DNA of 64,000 nucleotides, from assembly GCA_964014735.1 (NCBI GenBank), contig CAXHBH010000002.1, positions 45,981 to 109,980 on the forward strand, read 5' to 3'. This DNA comes from UBA7446 sp964014735 (lineage in GTDB: Bacteria; Bacteroidota; Bacteroidia; Flavobacteriales; Flavobacteriaceae). Below the pieces are notes generated by a model. That model was not told the DNA's origin, ran no database searches, and saw only the letters and a program-made list of their open reading frames with translations. Made by a program: the position numbers and the translations under genes. Numbering within the stretch: position 1 is the stretch's first letter; every line of letters starts with the position of its first letter. This document shows, in pieces, positions 55,325 to 64,000 of this stretch.

Positions 55325-56299
55325 TTAACGAAAACTTAAAGACATTCCAATATTTAGGGTGTTGAATTCCTGAAGTGTATAATTGGCAAATAATTTTAGG
55401 AAAAGTAAGTTTGCTTGAAGGCCTATAACTGCATGCGTATTGTTATACGTTTTCTCCGAACTTAGTGGATCTTTGGGTGTGCCAGGGTATAAAAGAGAAT
55501 AATCTCCTAACATATTAAATGCAATATCTCCATTCCCATAGCCAATACCACCTACAATACTGATTATTGGAAAATCCAGTGATCCGATTGCTTGTAATGT
55601 AAAGGTGTCAACATCATAGTTGATCATTTGGTCAGGGCTAGTACTACTAAGCTGGTATTCCAAATTCATTTTAGAATAAGAAGCTAGAGCAGAAATGTTA
55701 ATTGGGAGTTTGTCCATAAACCCAAAATATTGCATGAGGTTATGCTTAAAGCCAATACCAAAAAGACCGAACTCAGCACCTTGGTTTTCTAATTTAGGCA
55801 CACAACGTACTATTAAATCCGTCTCAAAAAACAACCCTAATCCAACTTGTAGGTAGGGCGCAGGAACTGAATTCATAATTAATTCATCACCTAGACCACC
55901 TGGCATTTCTAAAGATTGAGTAATACTTGTTCCTGGAATAGTATATGTAAAAGTTGTATTGCTATTGGCACCAAAAACAGTATTTGCTCTAGTTGCACTA
56001 GAGGTAAGCCCCTGAAGGTTCAAGGCTTTAATATTAAATGACTTTGCATTATCTGAAACACTTGGTGAGTTAATACCAAAAGTAATGTCAAACCCAAATT
56101 TTTTGTGTGTTTTTGCAGATGACGCCCATCCGCTATTTAAGCTGTAGGTCAATGATTGACCAAGCGGTGCAACATATGCGTCAACAAGCTTTTGTGCGTC
56201 ATGTGTTGTTGCTGCCAAAACATTTTCTAAATCATTAAACAATTGAGCAGATGAAAAAGTGGTAGTAAGGGAAATTAAAAATATGGTTAGGTTTTTCAT
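55325..56299 (-). CDS. DUF6588-like outer-membrane protein
   Basis: The 324-residue protein has a signal peptide (about 1-19) and many alternating hydrophobic strands ending in aromatic/Arg (SLSFR), consistent with an outer-membrane beta-barrel. It resembles flavobacterial proteins of the DUF6588 family. Function is unknown. It follows the TonB-type barrel gene by 29 nt on the same strand. Confidence 0.75.
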   Translation of the reverse strand: MKNLTIFLISLTTTFSSAQLFNDLENVLAATTHDAQKLVDAYVAPLGQSLTYSLNSGWASSAKTHKKFGFDITFGINSPSVSDNAKSFNIKALNLQGLTSSATRANTVFGANSNTTFTYTIPGTSITQSLEMPGGLGDELIMNSVPAPYLQVGLGLFFETDLIVRCVPKLENQGAEFGLFGIGFKHNLMQYFGFMDKLPINISALASYSKMNLEYQLSSTSPDQMINYDVDTFTLQAIGSLDFPIISIVGGIGYGNGDIAFNMLGDYSLLYPGTPKDPLSSEKTYNNTHAVIGLQANLLFLKLFANYTLQEFNTLNIGMSLSFR

Positions 56300-56328
56300 A
56301 TTTTTTAGAATATATTATTGAATATAGG

Positions 56329-58998
56329 CTAAATAAAATATTTAAGTGTTAAATAAATAAAACGGGGTTGGATCATATACAGTGTAGTGGTTTGAGAAAT
56401 TCCAGAAAAATTATCTCTATTTATACTGCTATTGCCCAATACATTTTTAGCTTGAAGACCAAACTCCCACTTACTGTCTTTTTTGTTGTAAAGCAATGAA
56501 ATAGATAAATCGTCATATTTATTAAGAGAAACACTCCCCAAACGATAGTCAAAAAAACTGTAATCAGCCAAAAAGATAAAGCCATTCAAAAAAGCAGCAT
56601 CTAAACCAACAAAAGGACGCTCTGTAATATAATATCGAACCCTATCTTCATCTTTTGAGCGATTGTTATTATAGCTATACCCCAGCTCTACATTAGGGGC
56701 AGCCCTAAAGTTGGTTGATATAGTTGCACTCGCAAACTGTGTGAAATAGTTGAATTGGCGGAGATCTCCGTTAACAACATTATAAGATTTGTTTTTATTA
56801 GCGCGAAGAGTAAAACTCGTTTTTAAGTTATTAAACCTTTTTTGCAGTCGTGCATTTATATTAATTCGCTCTTCTGCTTTTGGTGAATTAAATGGTGAAG
56901 ACTCACGATTTATACCTGAAATAACATTTATCGTTTTAAAATTATCAAACTGTTTTCGGTAGTTCATGCGAACAAAGATATTCGTGAAATTGAACATGTT
57001 AAAGTTGAAGTAGTTTAAAGTAAAATTGTGAAAATAAGCAGGTTTTAACGAACTATTACCAAGATATAGCCTATTGTAGTTGCTGAAAGTATAGCTCTCG
57101 CCTAGCCTACTAACATCAGAATACTGCAATTGTGCTCTATAGGTAAAGCGAACCGATTCGGACTTACTAAACTGATAACGAACCCAAACATCTGGCAAAA
57201 GCTTAGTCTCCTTACTTGAAGTAGGATTCAACTGCAGGGTTTTGATATCGTAGTTATGTAGCGTAAAGCCTGGATTGATTAGAAACTTACCCATTTTTAA
57301 TCTATAACGAATGGCAGTGTATGCATCCGAGAAATCATAGTTAACGTCGTTTATCAAATTTGGCTCGTCAAAAACTGTAAGCGTACCATCAACAGTATTT
57401 CCCATAGTGGAATTGTAATCTTGTTTTACTTGGGTGGTGCCAACAGTAAAATTTAAACTTGCGGTATCGGACAACATATAATAATATTCCAAACGACCGT
57501 CAAGTTTATTGGTTTTTGTAAAACGATTTTGTTGCACCAAATAGCCTTCAGGTTGATAGATTAAAGGGAGTACATCTGGAAAAATAATGCGTTCCTTTTG
57601 CAATTCAAAAAATGGATTTTCGTCCTGTAGCGTATGCTGTAGTTCAAGTGCAAAAATATGTTTTTCATTAAGTGTTAAATAAGCGTTTAAATTTTGACTC
57701 AACTGCTTTGGTGTTTGTTCTCTCAGCGAGCTAATATCTTCGATTCTTGTAGCACTTGAGGTTAAATCGCTATACTCCGAATCATCTGCTTTTCGATAAA
57801 AAATATCGTACTCAAATTGAAAGTTGGGCTTTGCATTGTATAGTGTACTGAACTTGTAAAGCTCTGACGTGTTTGACTGATCAAAATCATTATCTGTTAT
57901 TTCTGTTGCACCTGTGGAAGTGAAAGTACGCTCCCGAATGGATTTTATTTGGGTGTTGTTTTGAGACAGTATAGCAAAACCAGAAAGGGTTAATCCTTCT
58001 TTTGGTTGATGCGAAAAGTTTGTTGCAGCAAAATCGTTTTCAATGGAAGCCGCATTGTTGTTTTGGAGGTTTGAAAGCCCTACGTCGTCGGTTTGGATTT
58101 GTATTGATGAGCCACTTTGGTTACTCTGGTTTCTAAAACCACCCGTGAATCGAAAGTAATCTCGTCTTGTAAATGGATTTTCGCCTAAATTATTTCTATT
58201 ACCAAGAAAGTTAATGCTGGTTTTTGGGCTGTAATAAAACACTTTTGGGTTCAGTAATATACGATCTTTTTCGCCGCCGCCAGCGCCTAGCTCACCAAAC
58301 CAAAAGCGGTCTTTTCCTTCTTTTAATTTTATATTGATGGCAATGTTATCATCGTTATTGGTTACACCACTCAACTGTGAAATCTCGTTAAAATTTTTTA
58401 ACACTTGAACCTTATCAATGGCATTTGCAGGAATGTTCTCCGTTGCAATTTTTGAGTCGCCATCAAAAAAGTCTTTCCCCTCAACCATTACCTTCCTGAC
58501 TTGGCGGCCTTCAACTTCAATTTGACCGTCGGAGTTGATTTCAATTCCTGGTAAGTTTTCTAATACATCTTTTAGTTTCCTTTCTGAGCCTGTATTAAAA
58601 GAGTCGGCGTTGTAAACTATTGTATCGCCCTGAATGGATACCGGCATTTCATAGGTGACCTCAACACCCTCTAGCTGCTCTGCTTGCTCGTACATCACAA
58701 TAACCTCATTGAGATTAGTAGTTGATTTACGCGCAAGTGCTACAGGTTTATATCCCAAATATGAAACCTTTATGAGGTAAGGAACATCCTTTTTTATACC
58801 AATAGAAAATTTGCCGTCCAAATCGGAAATTGCGAAATTATCCATCCTATTTGTAACTTTGTTAGTAGCTACAATATTTGCAGTTGGAATGGCCACACCA
58901 ATACTGTCTAATACAACCCCTTCAAACCTGATATTTTGGCTCCAGGAAGTTACTGATAAAGCCAGTAAATTTAATAATACTATTTTTCTTATTTCCAT
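56329..58998 (-). CDS. Outer-membrane beta-barrel protein with carboxypeptidase-regulatory and TonB-plug-like domains
   Basis: The 889-residue protein has a signal peptide (about 1-20), a CarboxypepD_reg-like domain (about 24-105), a plug-like region (about 110-225; DVLENLPGIEINSDGQIEV, VEGKDFF) and a long beta-barrel. It belongs to the TonB-receptor-like family that lacks a normal TonB box and is usually paired with GLPGLI proteins. It is 3 nt downstream of such a gene. The ligand is unknown. Confidence 0.88.
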   Translation of the reverse strand: MEIRKIVLLNLLALSVTSWSQNIRFEGVVLDSIGVAIPTANIVATNKVTNRMDNFAISDLDGKFSIGIKKDVPYLIKVSYLGYKPVALARKSTTNLNEVIVMYEQAEQLEGVEVTYEMPVSIQGDTIVYNADSFNTGSERKLKDVLENLPGIEINSDGQIEVEGRQVRKVMVEGKDFFDGDSKIATENIPANAIDKVQVLKNFNEISQLSGVTNNDDNIAINIKLKEGKDRFWFGELGAGGGEKDRILLNPKVFYYSPKTSINFLGNRNNLGENPFTRRDYFRFTGGFRNQSNQSGSSIQIQTDDVGLSNLQNNNAASIENDFAATNFSHQPKEGLTLSGFAILSQNNTQIKSIRERTFTSTGATEITDNDFDQSNTSELYKFSTLYNAKPNFQFEYDIFYRKADDSEYSDLTSSATRIEDISSLREQTPKQLSQNLNAYLTLNEKHIFALELQHTLQDENPFFELQKERIIFPDVLPLIYQPEGYLVQQNRFTKTNKLDGRLEYYYMLSDTASLNFTVGTTQVKQDYNSTMGNTVDGTLTVFDEPNLINDVNYDFSDAYTAIRYRLKMGKFLINPGFTLHNYDIKTLQLNPTSSKETKLLPDVWVRYQFSKSESVRFTYRAQLQYSDVSRLGESYTFSNYNRLYLGNSSLKPAYFHNFTLNYFNFNMFNFTNIFVRMNYRKQFDNFKTINVISGINRESSPFNSPKAEERININARLQKRFNNLKTSFTLRANKNKSYNVVNGDLRQFNYFTQFASATISTNFRAAPNVELGYSYNNNRSKDEDRVRYYITERPFVGLDAAFLNGFIFLADYSFFDYRLGSVSLNKYDDLSISLLYNKKDSKWEFGLQAKNVLGNSSINRDNFSGISQTTTLYMIQPRFIYLTLKYFI

Positions 58999-59001
58999 TT
59001 A

Positions 59002-59832
59002 TTATCTCGTAATGATCCTACGATTTCCGTTGTCTTTGTTTCTATTGTTTCGATAACGTTCACGCATTTCGTCTGTCTTTTTTTTCCTAATTTCAGAAAA
59101 TTCTTCTTGGGTAACTGGCTGCCCTTTTTTAGGGGCCTCAAGCTTAATTTTGTCTTTAACATTCATCTGAAGTTCTGTACACACCAAAACCATATTGTGG
59201 TCTTGTACCATTAGCACCAATCCTGGTAGGCCAAAATAACTCGCTGGTCCAGCAGAAATAGGGACATCAGGTGTAAACCACAATGATACTGTAACAGGTA
59301 CTTTTTCTGGTACTTCCGCTTCTTTTTCATTGTCTGTACCACGATTACTGAAAAACATGCTAGAGCTTGTTGGTGCCTTTTTATAGAAATAGGTGGCCTC
59401 ATAAGCGGTGTATTGTCCAATTTGTTTAGATTCTCCAGTGAAATTCCATTTTCGTTTTTTCATGCTTTTTGAAATCAAAAACTTCTTTCCAAATAATTCT
59501 TGTTGGCTAGTTTGCTTTGCTGAAACAAGATTGGTATGCGTAATGCTACCAGCTTCTCCGCCAAAGCGCATAAACATACCACCACGTCCAGCTTGTGGGT
59601 TGTCAAGTTTTTCTTCTTTTTGGAACAAAGATTGTGTTTGATCAAAGAACAGCTGGAAGTTTTGAGGTTCGGACATACGTTTTTTTATACGATCTGCCAC
59701 ATTTTTTGGGATATTGGGGTTATTTGTAAAGTCAGTATTCATACTGACTTTCATGGTGTAAGTTGCTTTTGAAAGCTGCGCACTGGAAAAAGATGTTGCG
59801 AAAATCAATAGGGTTAAAAGAAGTTTGTACAT
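59002..59832 (-). CDS. GLPGLI family protein
   Basis: The 276-residue periplasmic protein has a signal peptide (about 1-18) and the family motif GLPGLV (in YFGLPGLVLMVQD, near residue 204) in the expected central position. The basic C-terminus (RERYRNNRNK) is rich in Arg and Asn. Members are widespread in Bacteroidota and commonly sit next to a TonB-receptor-like barrel, as here; their role is unknown. Confidence 0.93.
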   Translation of the reverse strand: MYKLLLTLLIFATSFSSAQLSKATYTMKVSMNTDFTNNPNIPKNVADRIKKRMSEPQNFQLFFDQTQSLFQKEEKLDNPQAGRGGMFMRFGGEAGSITHTNLVSAKQTSQQELFGKKFLISKSMKKRKWNFTGESKQIGQYTAYEATYFYKKAPTSSSMFFSNRGTDNEKEAEVPEKVPVTVSLWFTPDVPISAGPASYFGLPGLVLMVQDHNMVLVCTELQMNVKDKIKLEAPKKGQPVTQEEFSEIRKKKTDEMRERYRNNRNKDNGNRRIITR

Positions 59833-59943
59833 GCGTGTAAATATAGATAGACCACATAAACCTAGAAAAGTTTTAATTTAAATTATAGCTTTCTAAGAGA
59901 TTTTTTTTTGGAAAGATACTTATATTGTGGCTAAATTTTAATT

Positions 59944-60567
59944 ATGCATATTGCCATAGCTGGAAATATAGGAGCTGGTAAGACATCGCTCACGGAGTTA
60001 CTACAAAAACACTACGGATGGGAAGCACATTATGAAGATGTTGTTGAGAATCCATACCTGGATGATTTTTATGCCGAAATGGAACGTTGGTCATTTAACC
60101 TTCAAGTCTATTTTCTAAATAGCCGATTCAGACAAATCTTAGAGATTCAAAAAAATGGAAATGATGTGGTACAAGACCGTACTATATATGAGGATGCGCA
60201 TATTTTTGCTCCCAACCTCAATGCCATGGGACTAATGACGCATCGTGATTTTAAAAATTATCAAGCTGTTTTTGAGCTTATGGAATCATTAGTTAAAGGG
60301 CCTGATTTGATGATATATTTAAGAAGTTCTATTTCAAATCTTGTGGCTCAAATACACAAACGTGGTCGAGATTATGAAAATTCAATTAGCATTGAGTATC
60401 TAAGCAGGCTTAATGAGCGCTATGAGGCATGGGTGCAAAACTACGATAAAGGAAAAATTCTTATCATTGAAGTAGACCAACTAAATTTTGTAGACAACAA
60501 AGCAGACTTAAAAGCTGTAATTGAAAAGATAGATGCGGAGTTAAGTGGTCTTTTAACTACTGCTTAA
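59944..60567 (+). CDS. Deoxynucleoside kinase
   Basis: The 207-residue dNK-family enzyme has the P-loop GNIGAGKTS at 7-15 and the QDRTIYED segment holding the substrate Arg. It salvages deoxynucleosides in the cytoplasm; base specificity is not clear. It is the only plus-strand gene in this part of the window and converges on the pyrophosphatase gene with an 11-nt overlap. The 111-nt region before it shows no consensus promoter. Confidence 0.93.
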   Translation: MHIAIAGNIGAGKTSLTELLQKHYGWEAHYEDVVENPYLDDFYAEMERWSFNLQVYFLNSRFRQILEIQKNGNDVVQDRTIYEDAHIFAPNLNAMGLMTHRDFKNYQAVFELMESLVKGPDLMIYLRSSISNLVAQIHKRGRDYENSISIEYLSRLNERYEAWVQNYDKGKILIIEVDQLNFVDNKADLKAVIEKIDAELSGLLTTA

Positions 60568-62896
60568 CGCCAAGCGCATCTTCAGCTGTAGTAATTGCCG
60601 CTTTAACTTCGCTAGCGGTACCTTCAAACACCTTTACTTGTTCAACTTCCTGACCATCTTGGTCAGTGACAACCGTAAGGGTACCCTTGGCCATTCCCTC
60701 GTCAGTACGCTGCATTTGAACTTCTACGTGAAGTACATCTGAGCTATGACCGTCACCCAAAAGGGGAGCCATGACAAGACCTATTAAACACGTGAGTTTA
60801 ATTAAAATGTTCATAGAAGGACCTGAAGTGTCTTTAAATGGATCACCAACCGTATCGCCAGTAACTGCAGCTTTGTGAGCATCACTACCTTTATAGGTCA
60901 TCTCACCATCAATCTCCACACCTGCTTCAAATGATTTTTTTGCATTATCCCAGGCACCACCAGCATTATTTTGGAAAATAGCCCACATCACACCAGAAAC
61001 ACAAACACCAGCCATATAGCCACCTAGTGGCTCAGCACCAAAAAATAAACCAATTAAAATAGGAGTGATAATTGTAATTAAACCAGGCATTAACATTTCT
61101 TTTAGCGCAGCCTTAGTAGAAATATCTACACATTTAGCATACTCAGGCTTTCCCTTTCCCTCTAGAATTCCAGGAATTTCTTTAAACTGACGGCGTACTT
61201 CTTGTACCATTTCCATAGCAGCCTTTCCAACAGATTGCATGGCAAGAGCCGAAAATACAACAGGGATCATACCCCCTACAAATAACATAGCCAATACATC
61301 AGCCTTGAAAATATTGATACCATCAATTCCGGTAAAGGTCACATAGGCGGCAAACAGTGCCAAGGCAGTAAGAGCAGCGGAAGCAATGGCAAATCCTTTA
61401 CCTACCGCAGCAGTGGTGTTTCCTACAGAGTCCAAGATATCTGTACGCTCACGTACTTGTGGCTCTAACTCACTCATTTCGGCAACACCTCCAGCATTGT
61501 CAGCAATAGGGCCAAATGCATCAATGGCTAACTGCATCGCTGTAGTTGCCATCATGGCAGAGGCAGCAAGTGCAACTCCATAAAAACCAGCCAAGGCATA
61601 AGAACCATAAATAGCAGCTGCAAATAAAATAACAGATGAAAAGGTAGATTTCATGCCTATTGCTAGTCCAGCTATAATATTGGTAGCAGCACCTGTTGAA
61701 CTGTTTTGGACAATGTCCATCACTGGTTTCTTACCAAGTGAAGTGTAATATGCAGTGACAATAGATATTAAAGCACCAACGGCCAATCCAATACAAGCAG
61801 CAAAAAATACGTTTATTGAAGGAACTTTTACAACGCCTTCTCCAAAGAAAGTCATATTGATGATATCTTCTAGCATAAAGTCAATTAAAAACCAACTTGC
61901 AACCAATGTAAATAAGATTGCAGCCCAGTTTCCAGTGTCAAGTGCTTTTTGTACTTCTGACTCTCTCGCATCGTTAGTTTTAATACGAACAAAAAAGGTG
62001 CCAATTATTGATGCCAAAATACCAACTCCGGCTATAACCAAAGGCAACAGGATTGGTCCCATTCCGCTAAAGGAAGTAAGTTCGGTGCCAGCATCTAACA
62101 TGTCTTTAACAACATAGTTACCCAATACCATTGCAGCCAAAACAGTAGCCACATAAGAACCAAATAAGTCGGCTCCCATCCCAGCAACGTCTCCTACATT
62201 ATCACCAACGTTATCTGCGATTGTTGCAGGGTTACGGGGATCGTCTTCTGGGATACCTGCTTCAACTTTTCCAACAAGGTCAGCACCCACATCCGCAGCC
62301 TTGGTATAAATACCACCCCCAACTCGTGCAAACAATGCAATAGACTCTGCACCTAATGAAAAGCCCGCAAGAGTCTCCAATACAATAGTCATGTTGGTAT
62401 AAAAACTTCCTTCTTGACCCATAAACTTACCAATGAAAAACAAAAACAACAAACTCAATCCAAGTACTGCAAGGCCTGCAACACCCAAGCCCATAACGGT
62501 TCCTCCATTAAATGAGACATTTAAAGCAGTTGGTAAACTCGTTTTGGCAGCTTCTGCAGTACGTGCATTGGCGTCTGTGGCTATACGCATGCCGATATTT
62601 CCCGCAAAGGCACTAAAAAATGCACCAAGAATAAAAGCAGGTACAATCATCAAGTGTGTGGATTCAACTAGCATTGATACAATGTACAGGGCAACAGAAG
62701 ATCCAGCTACAAAAAAGGATAGCAGACGGTATTCAGCACCTAAAAATGCAAGTGCGCCCTCTTTAATTGCACTAGAAATCTCAATCATCTTGGCATCTCC
62801 TGTGGCTTGCTTACGCACCCACTGAGCTTTAAGAAACATAACAATAAGACCGAGCACGGCCAGTACTATGGGCAGGTAAAAAACAAATTCATTCAT
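60557..62896 (-). CDS. hppA: Membrane-bound proton/sodium-translocating pyrophosphatase, K+-dependent type
   Basis: The 779-residue protein has about 16 membrane segments. Catalytic features include DVGADLVGKVEAGIPEDDPRNPA and ADNVGDNVGD. GNTTAAVGKG has the Ala that marks K+-dependent enzymes. The usual gate Glu in ADLFE is Gly246, while a Glu appears in the preceding helix (GAE184-SIALF). This swap matches, as far as I recall, a flavobacterial H+-pumping subgroup, so proton transport is more likely than sodium. It shares a strand with pdhB, 19 nt downstream of it. Confidence 0.95.
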   Translation of the reverse strand: MNEFVFYLPIVLAVLGLIVMFLKAQWVRKQATGDAKMIEISSAIKEGALAFLGAEYRLLSFFVAGSSVALYIVSMLVESTHLMIVPAFILGAFFSAFAGNIGMRIATDANARTAEAAKTSLPTALNVSFNGGTVMGLGVAGLAVLGLSLLFLFFIGKFMGQEGSFYTNMTIVLETLAGFSLGAESIALFARVGGGIYTKAADVGADLVGKVEAGIPEDDPRNPATIADNVGDNVGDVAGMGADLFGSYVATVLAAMVLGNYVVKDMLDAGTELTSFSGMGPILLPLVIAGVGILASIIGTFFVRIKTNDARESEVQKALDTGNWAAILFTLVASWFLIDFMLEDIINMTFFGEGVVKVPSINVFFAACIGLAVGALISIVTAYYTSLGKKPVMDIVQNSSTGAATNIIAGLAIGMKSTFSSVILFAAAIYGSYALAGFYGVALAASAMMATTAMQLAIDAFGPIADNAGGVAEMSELEPQVRERTDILDSVGNTTAAVGKGFAIASAALTALALFAAYVTFTGIDGINIFKADVLAMLFVGGMIPVVFSALAMQSVGKAAMEMVQEVRRQFKEIPGILEGKGKPEYAKCVDISTKAALKEMLMPGLITIITPILIGLFFGAEPLGGYMAGVCVSGVMWAIFQNNAGGAWDNAKKSFEAGVEIDGEMTYKGSDAHKAAVTGDTVGDPFKDTSGPSMNILIKLTCLIGLVMAPLLGDGHSSDVLHVEVQMQRTDEGMAKGTLTVVTDQDGQEVEQVKVFEGTASEVKAAITTAEDALGVKQ

Positions 62897-62915
62897 GTTT
62901 AATCTGGTAAATAGT

Positions 62916-63890
62916 TTAATTCATAACTTTTTTCACAGCGCGCACAACATCCTCATGGTTGGGTAACCATTCCTCTAAAAGTACAGGAGAATAAGGTGCG
63001 GGTGTGTCGGCCGTGTTAATTTTTTGAACAGGAGCATCCAAATAATCAAAAGCCTGATTTTGTACTTGATAAGTTATTTCTGTAGATATATTCCCAAAGG
63101 GCCATGATTCTTCTAAAATAACCAAGCGATTGGTTTTTTTAACGGAACTAAGAATGGTATCTATATCCAGTGGGCGTATGGTTCTCAAATCAATTAGCTC
63201 ACAAGAAATATTTTCTTTTGATAATACATCAACGGCTTTTTGTGCCTCTTTTAAAATTTTTCCAAATGAAACTATGGTAACATCATTTCCTTCTTGTTTC
63301 ACTTCTGCAACACCAATTGGCAATACATATTCACCCTCTGGAACTTCGCCTTTATCACCATACATTTGTTCAGACTCCATAAAAATTACAGGGTCATTAT
63401 CTCTTATAGCAGCCTTCAACAAACCTTTGGCATCATATGGATTTGCAGGAACAATTACCTTAAGACCTGGACAATTGGCATACCAACTTTCAAAAGCCTG
63501 TGAATGTGTTGCGGCTAATTGACCTGCCGAACCAGTTGGGCCACGAAATACAATAGGACATGGAAACTGACCACCAGACATTTGACGAATTTTAGCAGCA
63601 TTGTTGATAATTTGATCAATCCCAACTAACGCAAAATTAAATGTCATAAATTCTATAATGGGTCTATTACCAGTCATGGTAGAGCCAACACCAATACCAG
63701 CAAATCCTAATTCGGATATTGGGGTATCAATAACACGCTTTTCACTAAATTCATCCAACATGCCTTTTGAAGCCTTGTATGCACCGTTGTACTCCGCAAC
63801 TTCCTCACCCATCAAATATATGCTATTGTCTCGTCGCATTTCTTCCGACATCGCTTCACATATTGCTTGTCTAAATTGTATGGTTCTCAT
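62916..63890 (-). CDS. pdhB: Pyruvate dehydrogenase E1 component, beta subunit
   Basis: The 324-residue thiamine-dependent subunit shows MRTIQFRQAICEAMSEEMRRD, FAGIGVGSTMTGNRPI, the MTFNFALVGIDQIINNAAK block and the C-terminal LIDLRTIRPLD and LEESWPFG segments. ATG 63890 is preferred over 63980: it gives the family start and lies 17 nt behind a perfect promoter. No pdhA or E2 gene is next to it in the window; the operon partner on this side is hppA. Confidence 0.95.
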   Translation of the reverse strand: MRTIQFRQAICEAMSEEMRRDNSIYLMGEEVAEYNGAYKASKGMLDEFSEKRVIDTPISELGFAGIGVGSTMTGNRPIIEFMTFNFALVGIDQIINNAAKIRQMSGGQFPCPIVFRGPTGSAGQLAATHSQAFESWYANCPGLKVIVPANPYDAKGLLKAAIRDNDPVIFMESEQMYGDKGEVPEGEYVLPIGVAEVKQEGNDVTIVSFGKILKEAQKAVDVLSKENISCELIDLRTIRPLDIDTILSSVKKTNRLVILEESWPFGNISTEITYQVQNQAFDYLDAPVQKINTADTPAPYSPVLLEEWLPNHEDVVRAVKKVMN

Positions 63891-63907
63891 ATATATTTCA
63901 AGAGGCG

Positions 63908-63938
63908 CAAAAGTAACAATAAAATACCTTACGGCAAA
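63908..63938 (-). promoter_or_regulatory. Promoter of pdhB
   Basis: On the minus strand TTTG (63938-63935), a 19-nt spacer and TACTTTTG (63915-63908) match the Bacteroidota consensus in full. The ATG follows 17 nt later, which rules out the longer in-frame start at 63980. Sequence 63939-64000 holds no gene I can support. Confidence 0.85.
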
Positions 63939-64000
63939 AGACTTATATTTATTATGCGCGCATAGTATTTTTTTATACATTTGAATTAAAATTCTAAATC

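Noticed and set aside
63891..63980. Longer N-terminus for pdhB
   Set aside because: A perfect TTTG-N19-TAnnTTTG promoter lies inside the extension, and the family start is at 63890.

Overview
The window is AT-rich DNA from a member of Bacteroidota, most likely a marine Flavobacteriaceae. The evidence is a SusC/SusD pair with sulfatases and glycoside hydrolases, the gliding genes gldB and gldC, a GLPGLI-family protein, Bacteroidota-type promoters (TTTG, about 19 nt, TAnnTTTG), and a flavobacterial-style division/cell-wall cluster and DnaG.

Region 1 (1-18716) is an accessory polysaccharide-utilisation locus. A minus-strand operon runs from an SGNH acetylesterase (7202) through a GH2 enzyme, a sulfatase, a GH16 enzyme and a second sulfatase that leaves the left edge. 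A third sulfatase and a secreted carboxypeptidase-regulatory-domain protein lie on the plus strand, then a second GH2 enzyme on the minus strand, and finally susC/susD ending at a strong terminator. GH2, GH16, three sulfatases and an acetylesterase suggest a sulfated, possibly acetylated, algal galactan-like glycan, but the substrate is inferred. Two adjacent genes are broken: the sulfatase by a frameshift in an A7 tract, the GH16 gene by an in-frame TGA.

Region 2 (18855-34485) starts with tRNA-Arg(TCG) and yqeY, followed (read leftward from mraZ) by mraZ-rsmH-ftsL-ftsI-murE-mraY-murD-ftsW-murG-murC-ftsQ-ftsA-ftsZ. The promoter upstream of mraZ carries three GTGG repeats at 10-bp spacing that resemble MraZ operators. 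murF and ddl are not in the cluster.

Region 3 (34662-40832) holds an alpha/beta hydrolase, engB, gldC, gldB, nadE, a LuxR-type response regulator with an altered receiver, and dnaG without zinc ligands.

Region 4 (40871-51149) is a long, tightly packed minus-strand series: pheA, aminotransferase, tyrA, DAHP synthase/chorismate mutase, rsgA, dtd, MazG-like, aroA, queA, rlmN and a polyprenyl synthase. It is preceded by an attenuator I could reconstruct in full: promoter, a 17-codon Tyr/Phe-rich leader peptide, an antiterminator segment at its stop codon, and an intrinsic terminator.

Region 5 (51222-55322) is a methionine/SAM operon, metK-metY-metX-osmC, preceded by a SAM-II-like aptamer and a start-site hairpin.

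Region 6 (55325-63890) contains a GLPGLI / TonB-type barrel / DUF6588-like operon, a deoxynucleoside kinase, a K+-dependent membrane pyrophosphatase with a relocated ion-gate glutamate, and pdhB.

No CRISPR array, insertion sequence or prophage was seen. The most interesting signals are the two RNA regulators (50993-51149 and 55185-55322), the mraZ operator, and the two broken PUL genes.
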